From Actinomycetes bacterium (lineage in GTDB: Bacteria; Actinomycetota; Actinomycetes; Propionibacteriales; Propionibacteriaceae): DNA of 5,063 nucleotides. Position numbers and translations under genes: made by a program. The stretch covers positions 1 through 5,063 of the forward strand of contig JAEXCA010000049.1 of NCBI GenBank assembly GCA_023393755.1, read 5' to 3'. Every line of letters begins with the position of its first letter. Position 1 is the stretch's first letter. A model generated the notes under the pieces. It saw only the letters and a program-made list of their open reading frames with translations, did no database searches and was not told where the DNA came from. Below, piece after piece: positions 4,627 through 5,063 of this stretch.

Positions 4627-5063
4627 ATGGACACCTCGTTCTCGGATCTGCTGGCGCGGACGTGGGATCTCGTGGGCGTCGCCGATGCTGACATCCCCGA
4701 CCTGGTGGCAGCGGTCACGCTGACCGGGCCGCGGGTGGTCCTGCCGTCCGTGTTCGACGTGACGGGCCTGGCGACCAGCGCGGTCGCCACGGCCACCCTT
4801 GCCGCCGCGCAGTTGCACGCTGTCCGCTGCGGCGCGGAGCTACCTGGGGTGACGTTGGACAGCACCGAGGCGTGCGCGGCATTCCAGGCGGAGAGCCGGC
4901 TCACACCGGTGGGTTGGGAGCTGCCGCCGCTGTGGGACCCGATCGCGGGCAACTATCGTGCTGCTGACGGGTGGATCAGACTGCACACCAACTACGCCCA
5001 CCACCGTGCCGCCGTTCACCACGTGCTGGGGGCGCAGGACCGCGAAGCGGTCCAGGCCGTGGG
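4627..5063 (+). CDS. CoA transferase, family III (CaiB/BaiF-like), N-terminal part (runs off window)
   Basis: An open frame from ATG 4627 runs to the window edge (145 complete codons). It starts MDTSFSDLLARTWDLVG. Residues 42-69 include RVVLPSVFDVTGLATSAVATA and a following AAAQLHAVR, a pattern found near the N-terminus of actinobacterial CaiB/BaiF-type proteins. Later come LPPLWDPIAGNYRAADGWIR and LHTNYAHHRAAVHHVLG, matching the family's usual 'ADGWIRLH.NY.HHR.A' stretch. Family III enzymes move CoA between acyl groups using a catalytic Asp, which should lie beyond the right edge; full proteins are about 400-450 residues. The substrate is unknown. ATG 4619 is out of frame and rejected as the start. 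No strong ribosome binding site is visible, and the gap to the divergent gene is 61 bases. Confidence 0.8.
   Translation, partial: MDTSFSDLLARTWDLVGVADADIPDLVAAVTLTGPRVVLPSVFDVTGLATSAVATATLAAAQLHAVRCGAELPGVTLDSTEACAAFQAESRLTPVGWELPPLWDPIAGNYRAADGWIRLHTNYAHHRAAVHHVLGAQDREAVQAV

Noticed and set aside
4035..4691. 218-codon plus-strand open frame opposite the 4065-4565 gene
   Set aside because: The minus-strand protein has a more natural composition and hydrophobic core pattern, and this frame also overlaps the CoA-transferase start.
1..5063. CRISPR array, tRNA/rRNA genes, riboswitch
   Set aside because: No regularly spaced repeats, cloverleaf-like sequence or known aptamer motif was seen on either strand.

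Overview
The window looks like chromosomal accessory DNA from a high-GC actinobacterium, probably a Streptomyces- or Pseudonocardiales-like organism. The grounds are strong G/C preference at third codon positions, frequent GTG starts, short intergenic gaps, and three genes that seem to start as leaderless transcripts, with a TAGNNT -10 box exactly six bases before the start codon.

Layout from left to right: (1) the last 41 codons of an IS630-type transposase (2-127); (2) a small unknown gene (about 157-456) that may have lost its original 5' end to the insertion; (3) a peptidase S51 / PepE-like protein (506-1126); (4) a short AT-richer control region (about 1200-1271) with a long imperfect palindrome; (5) a HipB-HipA toxin-antitoxin operon (1272-2797) whose stop and start codons overlap as ATGA; (6) on the minus strand, a DUF4304-like gene (3429 down to 2904) whose natural ATG and conserved body are in different frames; (7) divergently, a SAP-domain / DUF6434-type protein (3471-4034); (8) on the minus strand, an unrecognised 166-residue protein (4565 down to 4065); (9) divergently, the N-terminal third of a CoA-transferase family III (CaiB/BaiF-like) protein that runs off the right edge (from 4627). 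No stretch longer than 300 bases lacks a gene.

The only clear functional unit is hipBA: an XRE-family antitoxin and repressor upstream of a HipA Ser/Thr kinase toxin, with a candidate autoregulatory operator just upstream. The remaining genes appear to be single transcription units pointing different ways, with short hairpins at two of the stop codons facing convergent neighbours. The points most worth a second look are the frameshift in the DUF4304-like gene (UUU followed by C and a rare CUU Leu codon), the back-to-back leaderless promoters packed into 41 bp, and the hipBA operator. I see no convincing evidence of a wholly new multi-gene system.
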